Below are positions 50,833-60,265 of a stretch of DNA of 64,000 bases, one piece after another. The stretch's first letter is position 1. Each line of letters starts with the position of its first letter. Under the pieces are notes generated by a model, which did not search any database, was not told where the DNA came from, and saw nothing but the letters and a program-made list of their open reading frames with translations. Origin of the DNA: Glaciecola sp965658765 (GTDB lineage Bacteria > Pseudomonadota > Gammaproteobacteria > Enterobacterales > Alteromonadaceae); assembly GCA_965658765.1 (NCBI GenBank), contig CBFHTO010000006.1, positions 1-64,000 on the forward strand. Direction: 5' to 3'. The position numbers and the translations under genes were made by a program.

Positions 50833-51168
50833 TTATGTTTTCTCAAGCCAAGGTCTCATAGTATCTAATGTTAAATGCACCTTTATATTAGTTGAAAGCG
50901 CACCTCTATCACAGTCTTAATTTTCACGTTGACCTAGACGGTTGCTGCAGCCTAAGTTAAATCAAAGTATGAGTTTACCATAGTAAAAACCGAGTCTTTA
51001 AAATTGATAAGGTAATGTGACCATAGTCTCAAATTAATGGCTGACTCAAGATATAAAATGTTTATACGCAAGATTCATAAGCCGTCATTTCACATACAAC
51101 TCGCTTGTCTTCGAGCTTGGTCATTAAAAATATAAACATAAGCTCTAATTTAGGATCTCTGACCCTAG
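50833..51168. other. Non-coding gap between truD and pcm where surE is expected
   Basis: 336 bp with many stops in all frames. I found no trace of the SurE start (NDDG motif) or of its later blocks. The region may carry a promoter for pcm-yqaA-nlpD-rpoS but I could not assign one. Confidence 0.6.
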
Positions 51169-52290
51169 TTAAACGTTTGTCAACTCACGAAGGACAGACG
51201 TAGCAAAACAGCCAGAGGGAAGACCAAAGCTTAGGTTAATCGTATTATCTACCGTAGAAAGAGTATAGCGCAAGTTTTGAGGGAGCAGCATAGCAGCGCG
51301 ACGCTCCTGCCTTAAACCAAGCGATACAAGCATATCACAGCATGTTTTGTAATCTTCTGATGTAGCCTTCTCAAAATCTAATGCGCGAGAACGTGTTGGT
51401 AAGTCGCCAGCGCCCCACATTGGAGAGGTGATAAATAAATCTTTGTTTTCGACTCGTTGAATTATCTCTGCTTGCTTTCCATCTATGCTGTCATAAATAA
51501 AATAACTGTTGCTGCCAGCAAGTGAGAGCGCATCGCCGTCCATAAGCGGTATATTGGCATCTAAAGACAAACGTCGATGCACAAATTCGTTAAATAGCCA
51601 ACTTCGCAGCGCAGATATTGCCATAGAACGCTTATTGCGATTCTTGATGGTTTCTCCGTTGAGCATGCGCTCCGCTAAAACTAAGTTTCCGCCTCTTTGG
51701 TCGACATTTGTGTTAAGCGCCGCCAAATTATCTATATTCGCCTCATCTATCTTATTTTGATGAGGTGACATGCTTCTAATTTCACCAAACCTTTGCGGAC
51801 CGAAGTAATTTGGCACTCCATACTCCGCAATCAAGGCCATTCTTTTTGCAATATCTGGCTCAGACAAGACGCTACACTCTCTTAGCGTGATCTCAAAAGT
51901 ATTCTGTTTTATGGCGCCAACTCTTAACTTACGATCATTTCGCGTTTCTTTGACAATGATAACTCCCTCACAATTCAAGCCTTGCCAATCCACTTTAGTT
52001 TTTAAGCCAACTTGAACGCTAAACCATTGTCGAGTAACAGCGAATTTATCTTTTCGACCTGCATAGCTTACGCAGCGAAGTGGCACTTTTGCATAGGCAG
52101 CCAGTTGCTCGGCCAAATAAGCGGTGTTTAGCCCAGTTTTCTCGATGTATAGCATTATGTGCTCGCCTTCGCCAGAAGGTTCAAAGCTAAGCTCCTCATG
52201 CACCTTGAAGTCCGACATTTTGGCTTTTAGTTTCGATTCAAAAAGTGCACTACCGTTTAGTCTTAACCAGTCGTTGACTTTAAGTTGCAT
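51169..52290 (-). CDS. truD: tRNA pseudouridine(13) synthase TruD
   Basis: Isomerises U13 in tRNA-Glu. The catalytic Asp is in SYAGRKDKFAVTRQWFS, followed by the family block GVPNYFGPQRFG and the TRUD insertion domain. It is 373 aa, a little longer than E. coli TruD (349). Its start overlaps the ispF end by 11 bp. Confidence 0.96.
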   Translation of the reverse strand: MQLKVNDWLRLNGSALFESKLKAKMSDFKVHEELSFEPSGEGEHIMLYIEKTGLNTAYLAEQLAAYAKVPLRCVSYAGRKDKFAVTRQWFSVQVGLKTKVDWQGLNCEGVIIVKETRNDRKLRVGAIKQNTFEITLRECSVLSEPDIAKRMALIAEYGVPNYFGPQRFGEIRSMSPHQNKIDEANIDNLAALNTNVDQRGGNLVLAERMLNGETIKNRNKRSMAISALRSWLFNEFVHRRLSLDANIPLMDGDALSLAGSNSYFIYDSIDGKQAEIIQRVENKDLFITSPMWGAGDLPTRSRALDFEKATSEDYKTCCDMLVSLGLRQERRAAMLLPQNLRYTLSTVDNTINLSFGLPSGCFATSVLRELTNV

Positions 52291-52774
52291 GAGAGTTGTT
52301 TTCCTTTTGAAGAAGCACTACCGCGTGTGCCTCTATCCCTTCTTTACGACCAACAAATCCCAACTTTTCGGTTGTTGTGGCTTTTACACTCACTTGGTCT
52401 ATAGCGAGTTCAAGTGCATTTGCAATATTGCCGCGCATCGACTCTATATGCGGTGCAAGTTTTGGCTCCTGAGCTGCGATGGTGATATCAATATTACATA
52501 ATCTAAAGTGCTGATTAAGAGCAAGTTCGTAGACTTTCTGCAAAAGTTGTAAGGAGTCTGCGTTTTGATAATGCGGGTCGGTATCAGGAAAATGTTTCCC
52601 GATGTCTCCTAACGCAAGTGCCCCAAGAATAGAATCGCATAAAGCATGTACTGCTACATCACCATCTGAATGCGCGACTAAGCCGTATTCATATGAGATT
52701 CTTTCACCACACAGCGTTATAGGGCCGTGCCCGCCAAACTTGTGTACATCGTATCCATGTCCAATTCGAATCAC
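52280..52774 (-). CDS. ispF: 2-C-methyl-D-erythritol 2,4-cyclodiphosphate synthase
   Basis: Fifth step of the MEP isoprenoid pathway. Metal ligands are in RIGHGYDVHKFG and in AHSDGDVAVHALCDSILGAL; GDIGKHFPDTDP and SVKATTTEKLGFVGRKEGI complete the family pattern. It is 164 aa, with one or two extra residues at the end relative to E. coli (159). It sits between ispD (26 bp) and truD (overlap). Confidence 0.97.
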   Translation of the reverse strand: MIRIGHGYDVHKFGGHGPITLCGERISYEYGLVAHSDGDVAVHALCDSILGALALGDIGKHFPDTDPHYQNADSLQLLQKVYELALNQHFRLCNIDITIAAQEPKLAPHIESMRGNIANALELAIDQVSVKATTTEKLGFVGRKEGIEAHAVVLLQKENNSHAT

Positions 52775-52800
52775 AGTTTATCTCGTCTTGATTTATTAAA

Positions 52801-53529
52801 TTATTGACTTAAATAAAATTCAGCCAGTGATAAATCGCTCGGAAGCGTTATTTTGAGGTTTTTATTGCTACTAGGTAAAAGTAAAACATTTGTGCCTACC
52901 CGCTCCATAGCCGAAGCTTCGTCTGTTATTTGTACATTTTCCTCTTTGCTTGTTTCAATGGCCGACTTTAAGGCTAAACCTTGAAAGATTTGTGGTGTTT
53001 GTGCGCACCATAAATAATCTCTGTCTAGCGTTGTATCGACTTCATTTGCCTCGGAGTGACTCTTGAGCTTCTGTCGCTTCACCGTGTCAACAACCTTATG
53101 GGCAAAAATTCCACCAAAGTTAGTGCTGCTATCGTGCGTTGCTCGGTACTGTTCAAGTGTGTCTAGGGCTTTGTCAACATCCTTGCCATCAACGCAAGGC
53201 CGTGCTGCATCATGCACAAGTACCCAGGTGCTCAAAGCTTTTGATGATAGACAGTTTAATCCGGCAAGCACAGAATCTACTCTTTCTTTTCCGCCTACTG
53301 CTGTCACTACTTTTGAATGTTGAGAAACCGCAAGAGTGTTAAAAACAGAGTCATTCGGATGAAGCGCAACAATCACTTTTGAAATAGAAGGGTGGTGAAT
53401 AAACACCTCAATAGTATGCTCAATGACAGTCTGCGAGTTTAGTTTTAAGTATTGCTTCGGCGTGTCGCTGTTCATTCGAGAACCGATGCCTGCAGCAGGA
53501 ATGATGACCGGGTATGTCCTTTCTTTCAC
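52801..53529 (-). CDS. ispD: 2-C-methyl-D-erythritol 4-phosphate cytidylyltransferase
   Basis: Third MEP-pathway step, adding CMP to MEP. Nucleotide-binding blocks are VIIPAAGIGSRMNSDTPKQY, WVLVHDAARPCV and LDRDYLWCAQTPQIF, followed by TDEASAMERVG. It is 242 aa (E. coli 236). It follows ftsB by 68 bp in the conserved ftsB-ispD-ispF order. Confidence 0.97.
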   Translation of the reverse strand: MKERTYPVIIPAAGIGSRMNSDTPKQYLKLNSQTVIEHTIEVFIHHPSISKVIVALHPNDSVFNTLAVSQHSKVVTAVGGKERVDSVLAGLNCLSSKALSTWVLVHDAARPCVDGKDVDKALDTLEQYRATHDSSTNFGGIFAHKVVDTVKRQKLKSHSEANEVDTTLDRDYLWCAQTPQIFQGLALKSAIETSKEENVQITDEASAMERVGTNVLLLPSSNKNLKITLPSDLSLAEFYLSQ

Positions 53530-53597
53530 ATTACTCTCAATTGTTTATGATTACGACGCGGTCTTATTATAATTTGATTTGAATGTTAATTATAAAC

Positions 53598-53882
53598 CTA
53601 TTGGTCTTTAGGGAGGATTCGATAGAAGGTTTCACCTTCTTTAATTAGTCCAAGCTCGTTACGAGCGCGCTCCTCCATTGACTCGATCCCAAGTTGTAAA
53701 TCGTTTATATCCGCTAGCAATAATTGGTTGCGTTGCCGAAGATTTTTATTTTGTTTTTCGAGCGTTTCAATCTGAGTTTTCATTTCTTTGTATTCACTTA
53801 CACTGTTCTTGCCCATCCATAAACGGAATTGCAGACCTGCAAGTAAGATAATTAACAAAAGAAGAATCCATTTGTTTTTCAT
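53598..53882 (-). CDS. ftsB: Cell-division protein FtsB
   Basis: A 94-aa bitopic divisome protein: one N-terminal membrane helix (KWILLLLIILLAGLQFRLWMG) then a periplasmic leucine-zipper-like coiled coil (YKEMKTQIETLEKQNKNLRQRNQLLLADINDLQLG) and the conserved EERARNELGLIKEGETFYRIL. It forms the FtsQLB complex that licenses septal peptidoglycan synthesis. Confidence 0.96.
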   Translation of the reverse strand: MKNKWILLLLIILLAGLQFRLWMGKNSVSEYKEMKTQIETLEKQNKNLRQRNQLLLADINDLQLGIESMEERARNELGLIKEGETFYRILPKDQ

Positions 53883-54208
53883 GCAATAGTTACCTTCTTG
53901 TTAAGCGATTAAAAGAATTAAGCACGCAAACTTCACTTTAAACATATTTTGCTGCGAAAATATCAACGAGAACTAAAGATTGAACTTTAATAGATAATAT
54001 CGCACAAAGCCCTTCATGTGAATTGTCGCTATAATTTTGACTCAATGCTCAATGCATGCAAGTTTCATTAACTTGACGATTTGGTCATTTCGGCGATTAA
54101 TTAATTTAAGGCTTCACTAGCCATTCAATTTGTTAGGCTTTATTGTAGCGCCAAATTGTTCAATTCATTTTTAAAAAATTGTGTATGCCACAATGAAGAG
54201 GTTTATAT
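53883..54208. other. Divergent ftsB-putA region, 326 bp
   Basis: AT-rich intergenic DNA that must carry promoters for both genes. I found no clear -10/-35 pair, no long dyad and no RNA gene. Confidence 0.45.
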
Positions 54209-57200
54209 ATGCTAATTCATTCTGATTTCCTGACCACCTCGGTTGTTCGTCAAAAAATTCGTGAGTTCTATCGAATAAATGAGGCGCAGGCCGTGGAGCT
54301 CATTTTGCCTGAAGCCGAAGTAAGCATGCGTGCACGGAGCCGAGCTTGGGATCGCGCTCGGACAATGGTGTTACGTATACGCCGAGAGCAAGAGGGGCAT
54401 GGTGGTGTCGATGCACTATTGAATGAATATTCGCTTTCTACCGAAGAAGGCGTTGTCCTTATGTGTTTGGCTGAAGCCTTACTGCGTGTACCAGATAAAT
54501 CAACTCAAGACGAATTAATAAGGGACAAACTATCTAAAGGACAATGGGCTTCGCATCTAGGTAGAAGCGAATCGGTCTTTGTAAACGCTTCAGCGTGGGG
54601 CTTGATGTTTACTGGCAACATGGTCAACTACACGAGTGAGAAAAAGAAAAAGCGACAAGTCGGAATACTAAAGAAAAAGCTCGGACGCTTGGGTGAGCCT
54701 GTGATAAGGCGAGCAATGAACATCGCTATGAAGGTGATGGGTAAACAGTTTGTCATGGGTGAAAATATAGAAGATGCGGTTGAACGGGCCGAAGAAAAAG
54801 AGCGCAAAGGCTATGTATATAGTTACGATATGCTTGGTGAAGGCGCTCGCACTGCAAAAGACGCAGAGCGTTATTATAAGTCGTACGAGCATGCAATAAA
54901 AATAATAGGCGAGGCCGCAAAAGGCAAAGGACCAAGACTCAGCCCAGGTATTTCGGTCAAGCTTTCGGCGATACACCCGCGCTACGATTTCTTAAAGCAT
55001 GAAACGGTCGTTGATGAACTCAGTGAGCGCTTAAAGGCACTTTGCTTGCAAGCGAAAAAATATGACATAGGCCTAACCGTCGATGCAGAGGAATCTGAAC
55101 GCCTCGAGATTTCCATCGATATTATTGAAAAGGTCTTTTCCGACCCCGATTTGGGTGACTGGCAGGGCTTTGGGCTTGCTGTTCAAGCTTATCAAAAACG
55201 TTCGATTTTCGTCGTTGAATGGTTGCGTGAATTGTCTCAAAAAGTCGGCAAGAAAATAATGGTACGCCTTGTTAAGGGTGCTTATTGGGATACAGAGATA
55301 AAACACAGTCAGCAAGGTGGTTTTGAAGATTTCCCAGTATTTACACGTAAGGCATCAACAGATGTTTCTTATCACGCTTGTGCAAATCGGCTGCTTGCTT
55401 ATCGAGATTCTATCTATCCTCAGTTCGCAACGCATAATGCATATACAGCCTCTGTCATCATAGAGCTTGCAGGTGATGACAAAGAAGGTTTTGAATTTCA
55501 GTGCTTGCACGGTATGGGCGATACGCTTTACGACCAAATTGTGTCGGAGGATAAGATTCAATGTCGTGTTTATGCGCCGGTCGGACAGCATGAGGATTTA
55601 CTTGCGTACTTAGTGCGTCGCTTGCTTGAAAACGGAGCGAATTCATCTTTTGTTAATGCCATTGTCGATGACACAAAAGAAGTAGAGGAGCTGCTTACCG
55701 ACCCAGTGGAGCACACTCAACGATTGGTGAGAAGAGTCAATACGCAAATCACAATGCCTTTGAATTTGTATGGTGAAAGTCGCGACAACTCGAGAGGACT
55801 CGATATTTACGACATCACTCGCGTAAGTGATTTATCGTCTCGTTTGCAGCGCTGGTATTCAATGCATCAAAGCAATTTGCTTAAGCCTGAAGGTGAGCAT
55901 GTTTTTGAGGTCAAAAACCCAGCAAATCAAAGCGATATTGTTGGATATCATCAATTTGATACTCAAGCTCACATGCTCGAGAAACTCGATTCGGCAGACA
56001 AGGCATTTAGCGACTGGTCAAATACGGACGTTGAAGAGCGATCACAAATCTTGATGCATACTGCTGATATTTTAGAACGGCACATGGACGAGCTGATTGG
56101 CTTGTGTATAAAAGAAGCAGGAAAAACGACGCAAGACGGCATTGATGAAGTTCGAGAAGCTGTTGATTTCTGCCGATATTACGCGGTCGAAGCTAAGAAA
56201 ATAGATCCCGATAATCGCTTGGCGCCGCGTGGCGTAATCCTGTGTATTAGTCCATGGAACTTCCCTCTTGCTATATTTTTGGGGCAAGTCGTTGCAGCGC
56301 TTTCTACTGGCAATACAGTGCTTGCTAAGCCTTCAGAACAAACTAGCCTAATTGCCAAGCGCGCCGTTGATTTGATGTACTCGGTTGGTTTGCCGCGTGA
56401 TGCCTTGAAGTTAATAGTCGCAGAAGGTCCGAAAGTTGGTGAGTGTTTACTACCAGATAGCCGAATACAAGGCGTGATGTTTACAGGGTCTACTCAGACC
56501 GGAACCCATATTTCGAGAGTGCTTGCTCAACGTACTGAAATGCAAGTACCGCTGATCGCTGAAACGGGCGGCCAAAATTGTATGATTGTTGATTCGACCG
56601 CTTTACCCGAACAGGTAGTAGACGACGTCATAATGTCGGGTTTTCAAAGCGCTGGGCAGCGCTGTTCAGCTTTAAGAGTGCTTTATATACAAGAAGATGT
56701 GGCAGACGATATCATCGATATGATCATCGGGGCCATGAAAGAGTTGAGTATTGGCGACCCACAATGGTTATCGACCGATATAGGGCCTGTGATAGATGAA
56801 AAAGCACTCAAGACTTTGCAAGATCACGAGGCCTTTATGCAGAAAAATGGCAAACTGCTTTACAAATGCGAGCTTGACGAAAAGCTTAATGGTCATTTCT
56901 TTGCTCCACACCTTTATGAAATAGACAATATTCAGGTTCTCGAGAAAGAAGTTTTTGGTCCATGTATTCACGTAGTACGCTTTAAAGGCAAAGATCTTGA
57001 AAAGGTGATGGATGCAATTAATGGAACTGGATATGGCTTGACCTTTGGCGTTCATACGCGGATTGAAGAAAAAGCCTATGAACTCGCGAAGCTTTCTAGA
57101 GCAGGTAATGTTTATATCAATCGCAATATGATTGGCGCGATAGTGGGCGTTCAACCTTTTGGTGGTCGAGGTTTATCGGGAACGGGTCCGAAGGCGGGTG

Positions 57201-58012
57201 GGCCGAACTACCTGCCTCGTTTAATGATGGAAAAAGTGACCCCAGAGCTTTCTTCAGGGGCAGACGACTTTGATGACGACCAAGCTCTTGCCAGCGATGA
57301 AAGCGCGTTCAAAGATGCCAAAAAGATGATGACCAAAGCGCTTGAGGTATCTCAAGACTGGCGTCTGACAAGCTTAACTTCAAGGATATCGGCAGTGCGC
57401 CAATTACTGGCAAAAATTGCAACGGTTGATATCGTTGAAGAGCTCGCTGAGGATTTAAATAAAACGCTTGCCAGTGCTCGCTCGCAGCTTATTTCTATTG
57501 AAAAAAGGCTGAAGAAACCGACTGTTTTACCAGGACCAACTGGCGAATCAAACACCTTACATCTAGAACCAAGAGGCATATTGGTAACTTTTGCTGATAA
57601 GGAAGTGACCTTCGAGTATTGGACGTTATCAGTGGTAACTGCTTTAGCGACCGGCAATATAGTAATCGCCGTAGTTTCTGACTTGTTCTATGAAGAAGCA
57701 CTTGCATTCAAAGAGAAGTTTGAGGGTACTGGAGTGCCTAAAGGTGTATTTCAGGTGGCAAAATTGAAGCATCTAGAAGCCTTACTGGACGATGAGAATA
57801 TTGCGGGCATGGTAGTCGATTCGAATACTTCGAGAACCGCTCGCTTTGTGCAAAAAATGGCATCTAGAGAAGGCGCGATATTACCAGTAATAACTTCTGA
57901 ACATAAAGACAACCTTGTGCAGCGTTTATTGACTGAAAAAACCATTAGTATCGATACCACGGCCTCAGGCGGTAATACATCATTAATGACCCTTGAAGAA
58001 GATGATGAATAG
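54209..58012 (+). CDS. putA: PutA: bifunctional proline dehydrogenase / P5C dehydrogenase
   Basis: Oxidises proline to glutamate at the membrane face using FAD and NAD. It lacks the N-terminal ribbon-helix-helix DNA-binding domain: it starts at the point that follows that domain in E. coli PutA. Order: arm and PRODH domain (about 1-490; EGVVLMCLAEALLR, GRSESVFVNASAWGLMFTG, LTVDAEESERLEIS, VRLVKGAYWDTEIK), aldehyde dehydrogenase domain (about 560-1010; ISPWNFPLAIFLGQ, ETGGQNCMIVD with the catalytic Glu, and the catalytic Cys in SAGQRCSALRV), then an acidic linker and a C-terminal ALDH-fold domain. At 1267 aa it is a long PutA without transcriptional repressor function. GAGG precedes the ATG. 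Confidence 0.96.
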   Translation: MLIHSDFLTTSVVRQKIREFYRINEAQAVELILPEAEVSMRARSRAWDRARTMVLRIRREQEGHGGVDALLNEYSLSTEEGVVLMCLAEALLRVPDKSTQDELIRDKLSKGQWASHLGRSESVFVNASAWGLMFTGNMVNYTSEKKKKRQVGILKKKLGRLGEPVIRRAMNIAMKVMGKQFVMGENIEDAVERAEEKERKGYVYSYDMLGEGARTAKDAERYYKSYEHAIKIIGEAAKGKGPRLSPGISVKLSAIHPRYDFLKHETVVDELSERLKALCLQAKKYDIGLTVDAEESERLEISIDIIEKVFSDPDLGDWQGFGLAVQAYQKRSIFVVEWLRELSQKVGKKIMVRLVKGAYWDTEIKHSQQGGFEDFPVFTRKASTDVSYHACANRLLAYRDSIYPQFATHNAYTASVIIELAGDDKEGFEFQCLHGMGDTLYDQIVSEDKIQCRVYAPVGQHEDLLAYLVRRLLENGANSSFVNAIVDDTKEVEELLTDPVEHTQRLVRRVNTQITMPLNLYGESRDNSRGLDIYDITRVSDLSSRLQRWYSMHQSNLLKPEGEHVFEVKNPANQSDIVGYHQFDTQAHMLEKLDSADKAFSDWSNTDVEERSQILMHTADILERHMDELIGLCIKEAGKTTQDGIDEVREAVDFCRYYAVEAKKIDPDNRLAPRGVILCISPWNFPLAIFLGQVVAALSTGNTVLAKPSEQTSLIAKRAVDLMYSVGLPRDALKLIVAEGPKVGECLLPDSRIQGVMFTGSTQTGTHISRVLAQRTEMQVPLIAETGGQNCMIVDSTALPEQVVDDVIMSGFQSAGQRCSALRVLYIQEDVADDIIDMIIGAMKELSIGDPQWLSTDIGPVIDEKALKTLQDHEAFMQKNGKLLYKCELDEKLNGHFFAPHLYEIDNIQVLEKEVFGPCIHVVRFKGKDLEKVMDAINGTGYGLTFGVHTRIEEKAYELAKLSRAGNVYINRNMIGAIVGVQPFGGRGLSGTGPKAGGPNYLPRLMMEKVTPELSSGADDFDDDQALASDESAFKDAKKMMTKALEVSQDWRLTSLTSRISAVRQLLAKIATVDIVEELAEDLNKTLASARSQLISIEKRLKKPTVLPGPTGESNTLHLEPRGILVTFADKEVTFEYWTLSVVTALATGNIVIAVVSDLFYEEALAFKEKFEGTGVPKGVFQVAKLKHLEALLDDENIAGMVVDSNTSRTARFVQKMASREGAILPVITSEHKDNLVQRLLTEKTISIDTTASGGNTSLMTLEEDDE

Positions 58013-58068
58013 ACTCTAAAATCTCGGGAGCATATACTATTAATAGGTTTTAACGGCGATAGTATTGA

Positions 58069-59568
58069 ATGGAAATAGAGCTGAAACTTGCATGCGAAAC
58101 TGACGGCTTGGCGCTTTTCGAGAAAAAGGTGATCCCTTTACTGGAGTCGCAAGGCGCCTCGCTTACTAAAGAGAGCTTTGAACTTTTGAATGAGTATTAC
58201 GACACACCAAGCCAAGACTTCGGAAAACGTAAAATGGGCTTTCGTGTGCGCTGTAAAGATGGTCATTATGAGCAGACGGTTAAGACTAAAGGGCAAGTGC
58301 ATGGCGGTCTCCACCAACGGCCAGAATACAACATAGATTTGAGTTCAGCAGTACCGGATTTAACACTTTTTGACGCAGATATTTGGGGTGATAACTTTCA
58401 TGTCAGTCGCGTCAATAAAGAACTAGAAGCTCTGTTTTCTACTGATTTTCATAGAACAAGTTTTTCGATTGAGCAAAATGGTTCACATGTAGAATTGGTG
58501 TTCGACGTTGGTATCGTCAAACGCCAGTTGGAGTCGCAAGAGATTTGCGAGATCGAACTTGAGCTTGTCGAAGGTGAGATTAGCGATTTGTTCAATATTG
58601 CGCGAACACTTATAAAGCATGTGTCTTGTCGATTGAGCAACGTTACGAAAGCAGAGCGTGGCTATCAGCTGTTACACGGGCAAGACTTGGATATAAAAAG
58701 CCTACCTGAGTTCCTTCCACTAAAGCAAAACGATACAACTGAGGCAGCTTTTTGTAAAACATTACAAACTGCTCTCGCCCATTGGCAACGTCATCAATAC
58801 ATCTACTCTCAAACAAATAAACTAAAAGCCTTAAACGAAGTGAGAGAAAGCGTGATGCTCCTTCTGCAGGGAGTGTCTTTGTATTTACCCGTATTGCAAT
58901 GCAAAGAGCTTTTACAGTTACACAAAAACCTTATAAAACTTACACAAGCATGGTCTTGGCAAGAACAAATAAAAAGTATTCATCAACTTCGTTCAAAAAA
59001 AGGGCCGTTTTGTAAGCGTCTTCCTCGAAGCCAAAGTTTGATGAATTATTTAATGGGGCGCAGAGAGGGTTTATTAAATGCCCACAAGCCACACTCTCTC
59101 AATATGTCTGAGCAAAGTGCGTCTGTGCAACTCGATGCATCTCGTATTTTGTATGAGAAACCATGGCGACAACAGAATTCTGGAGCCGATATTGACGTAA
59201 AAAAACACGCAAATGGTTGGTTGTCACAAACGTGGCAAACGGTTTTGCAATCATTGCCAAGCTCTAATGCAATGGATGAGAAGCAATACTTAGCATTAGA
59301 GGTGATTCTTCGTCAATCATTGTTAAACGGATTCTTGTTGGCTGATTTGTTTGCTGACAGTAGAGGCCAATTTAGAGCTCCATGGTTAGATTTGGCTTCT
59401 GGAATTGACGAGTTGAAAGCCATAAAGCTCTTATACGACGCCTTGGAGAACGTTGAGTTTGAAGATAAACTCGAATTCAAGGCTTGGGTGGAAGACAAGA
59501 CTCATAGCATCATAAATGTTATGGAGCGAACACGTGAAGTGGCAATGAACGCCGAAACATATTGGTAG
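58069..59568 (+). CDS. CYTH-domain protein, inorganic triphosphatase YgiF-like
   Basis: The N-terminal CYTH domain begins MEIELKL (the ExExK motif) and has YYDTP, GFRVRCKDGHYEQTVKTKG and ICEIELELVEGE, the basic and acidic tunnel residues of triphosphate tunnel enzymes. The C-terminal half (about 230-499) is helical with a CHAD-like layout but weak sequence signal. E. coli YgiF (433 aa) hydrolyses inorganic triphosphate; this one is longer (499). The RBS is weak. It is 56 bp after putA and 16 bp before a TerB-like gene. Confidence 0.85.
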   Translation: MEIELKLACETDGLALFEKKVIPLLESQGASLTKESFELLNEYYDTPSQDFGKRKMGFRVRCKDGHYEQTVKTKGQVHGGLHQRPEYNIDLSSAVPDLTLFDADIWGDNFHVSRVNKELEALFSTDFHRTSFSIEQNGSHVELVFDVGIVKRQLESQEICEIELELVEGEISDLFNIARTLIKHVSCRLSNVTKAERGYQLLHGQDLDIKSLPEFLPLKQNDTTEAAFCKTLQTALAHWQRHQYIYSQTNKLKALNEVRESVMLLLQGVSLYLPVLQCKELLQLHKNLIKLTQAWSWQEQIKSIHQLRSKKGPFCKRLPRSQSLMNYLMGRREGLLNAHKPHSLNMSEQSASVQLDASRILYEKPWRQQNSGADIDVKKHANGWLSQTWQTVLQSLPSSNAMDEKQYLALEVILRQSLLNGFLLADLFADSRGQFRAPWLDLASGIDELKAIKLLYDALENVEFEDKLEFKAWVEDKTHSIINVMERTREVAMNAETYW

Positions 59569-59584
59569 AGTTGAGGGCAAGTAC

Positions 59585-60043
59585 ATGTTAGCTAAAATAA
59601 AAAATTTCTTAGAGAAAAGCTTACAAAGTGAGAGCTTAGAAGAGGAAAGCACGCTAAGTCTCGAACAAGCTTGCGCAGTGATGTTGGCTGAAGTGTCGAG
59701 GGCTGACTATGAATTAAGTGACGAAGAACTCTTAAAAATAGAACAGTCTTTAAGTAAATTGTTTAATTTGGAGGCAACGAGTCTCAAAGAAATTATGGAG
59801 TTTGCTACAGCTCATAGCTCAGAGGCGACTTCATATTATCCATTTACATCTACCATAAATAAAAGTTTTGCCTACGAGCAAAGAGTTCAACTGGTACAAA
59901 TGCTTTGGGAAATCGCTTACGCTGATGGAAATTTAGATAAGTTTGAAGACAGTGTAGTGCGTAAAATTTCCGAACTGCTGTATGTCTCACATAGTGATTT
60001 TATTCAATCAAAACACAAAGCCGCTGAGCGCGCTAATATCTGA
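59585..60043 (+). CDS. TerB-like (DjlA N-terminal) domain protein
   Basis: A 152-aa helical protein of the tellurite-resistance TerB / COG4103 type. Two similar acidic motifs fit the metal-binding TerB fold: AEVSRADYELSDEELLKIEQ near residue 35 and WEIAYADGNLDKFEDSVVRKI near residue 108. GAGGGC precedes the ATG. It follows the CYTH gene closely and is probably cotranscribed. No ter operon is near, so a specific tellurite role is unlikely. Confidence 0.85.
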   Translation: MLAKIKNFLEKSLQSESLEEESTLSLEQACAVMLAEVSRADYELSDEELLKIEQSLSKLFNLEATSLKEIMEFATAHSSEATSYYPFTSTINKSFAYEQRVQLVQMLWEIAYADGNLDKFEDSVVRKISELLYVSHSDFIQSKHKAAERANI

Positions 60044-60165
60044 AACCACCTATCACCAAGACGAGTGAATAGGTGAAATCTATGTATATATTTTTCCGAA
60101 TTGTCACCTTGAAAAATTCTTAATCGGTTTTATTAATGAAGGGCATCGGTTTCTTTCGTTTTATC

Positions 60166-60192
60166 GATAAGAAAAACATCTATATTCTTATC
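60166..60192. promoter_or_regulatory. Long dyad upstream of ahpC
   Basis: GATAAGAA-N11-TTCTTATC is a perfect eight-base inverted repeat 73 bp upstream of the ahpC start. The N11 spacing resembles LysR-type sites, and OxyR, a LysR protein, is the usual ahpC activator; but it does not match the ATAG-N7-CTAT OxyR pattern. Confidence 0.45.
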
Positions 60193-60265
60193 ACCAACGT
60201 AAACAGAGACGTATTTTTAAAACGATTCTCTAATTAACTTATGACAACTAAAAAAGGAAAAACAT

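Noticed and set aside
50833..51168. Decayed surE pseudogene
   Set aside because: No SurE motif could be recognised in any frame, so I report an absence and not a pseudogene.
60161..60192. Standard OxyR site before ahpC
   Set aside because: The ATAG-N7-CTAT pattern cannot be placed; only a longer dyad with N11 spacing is present.
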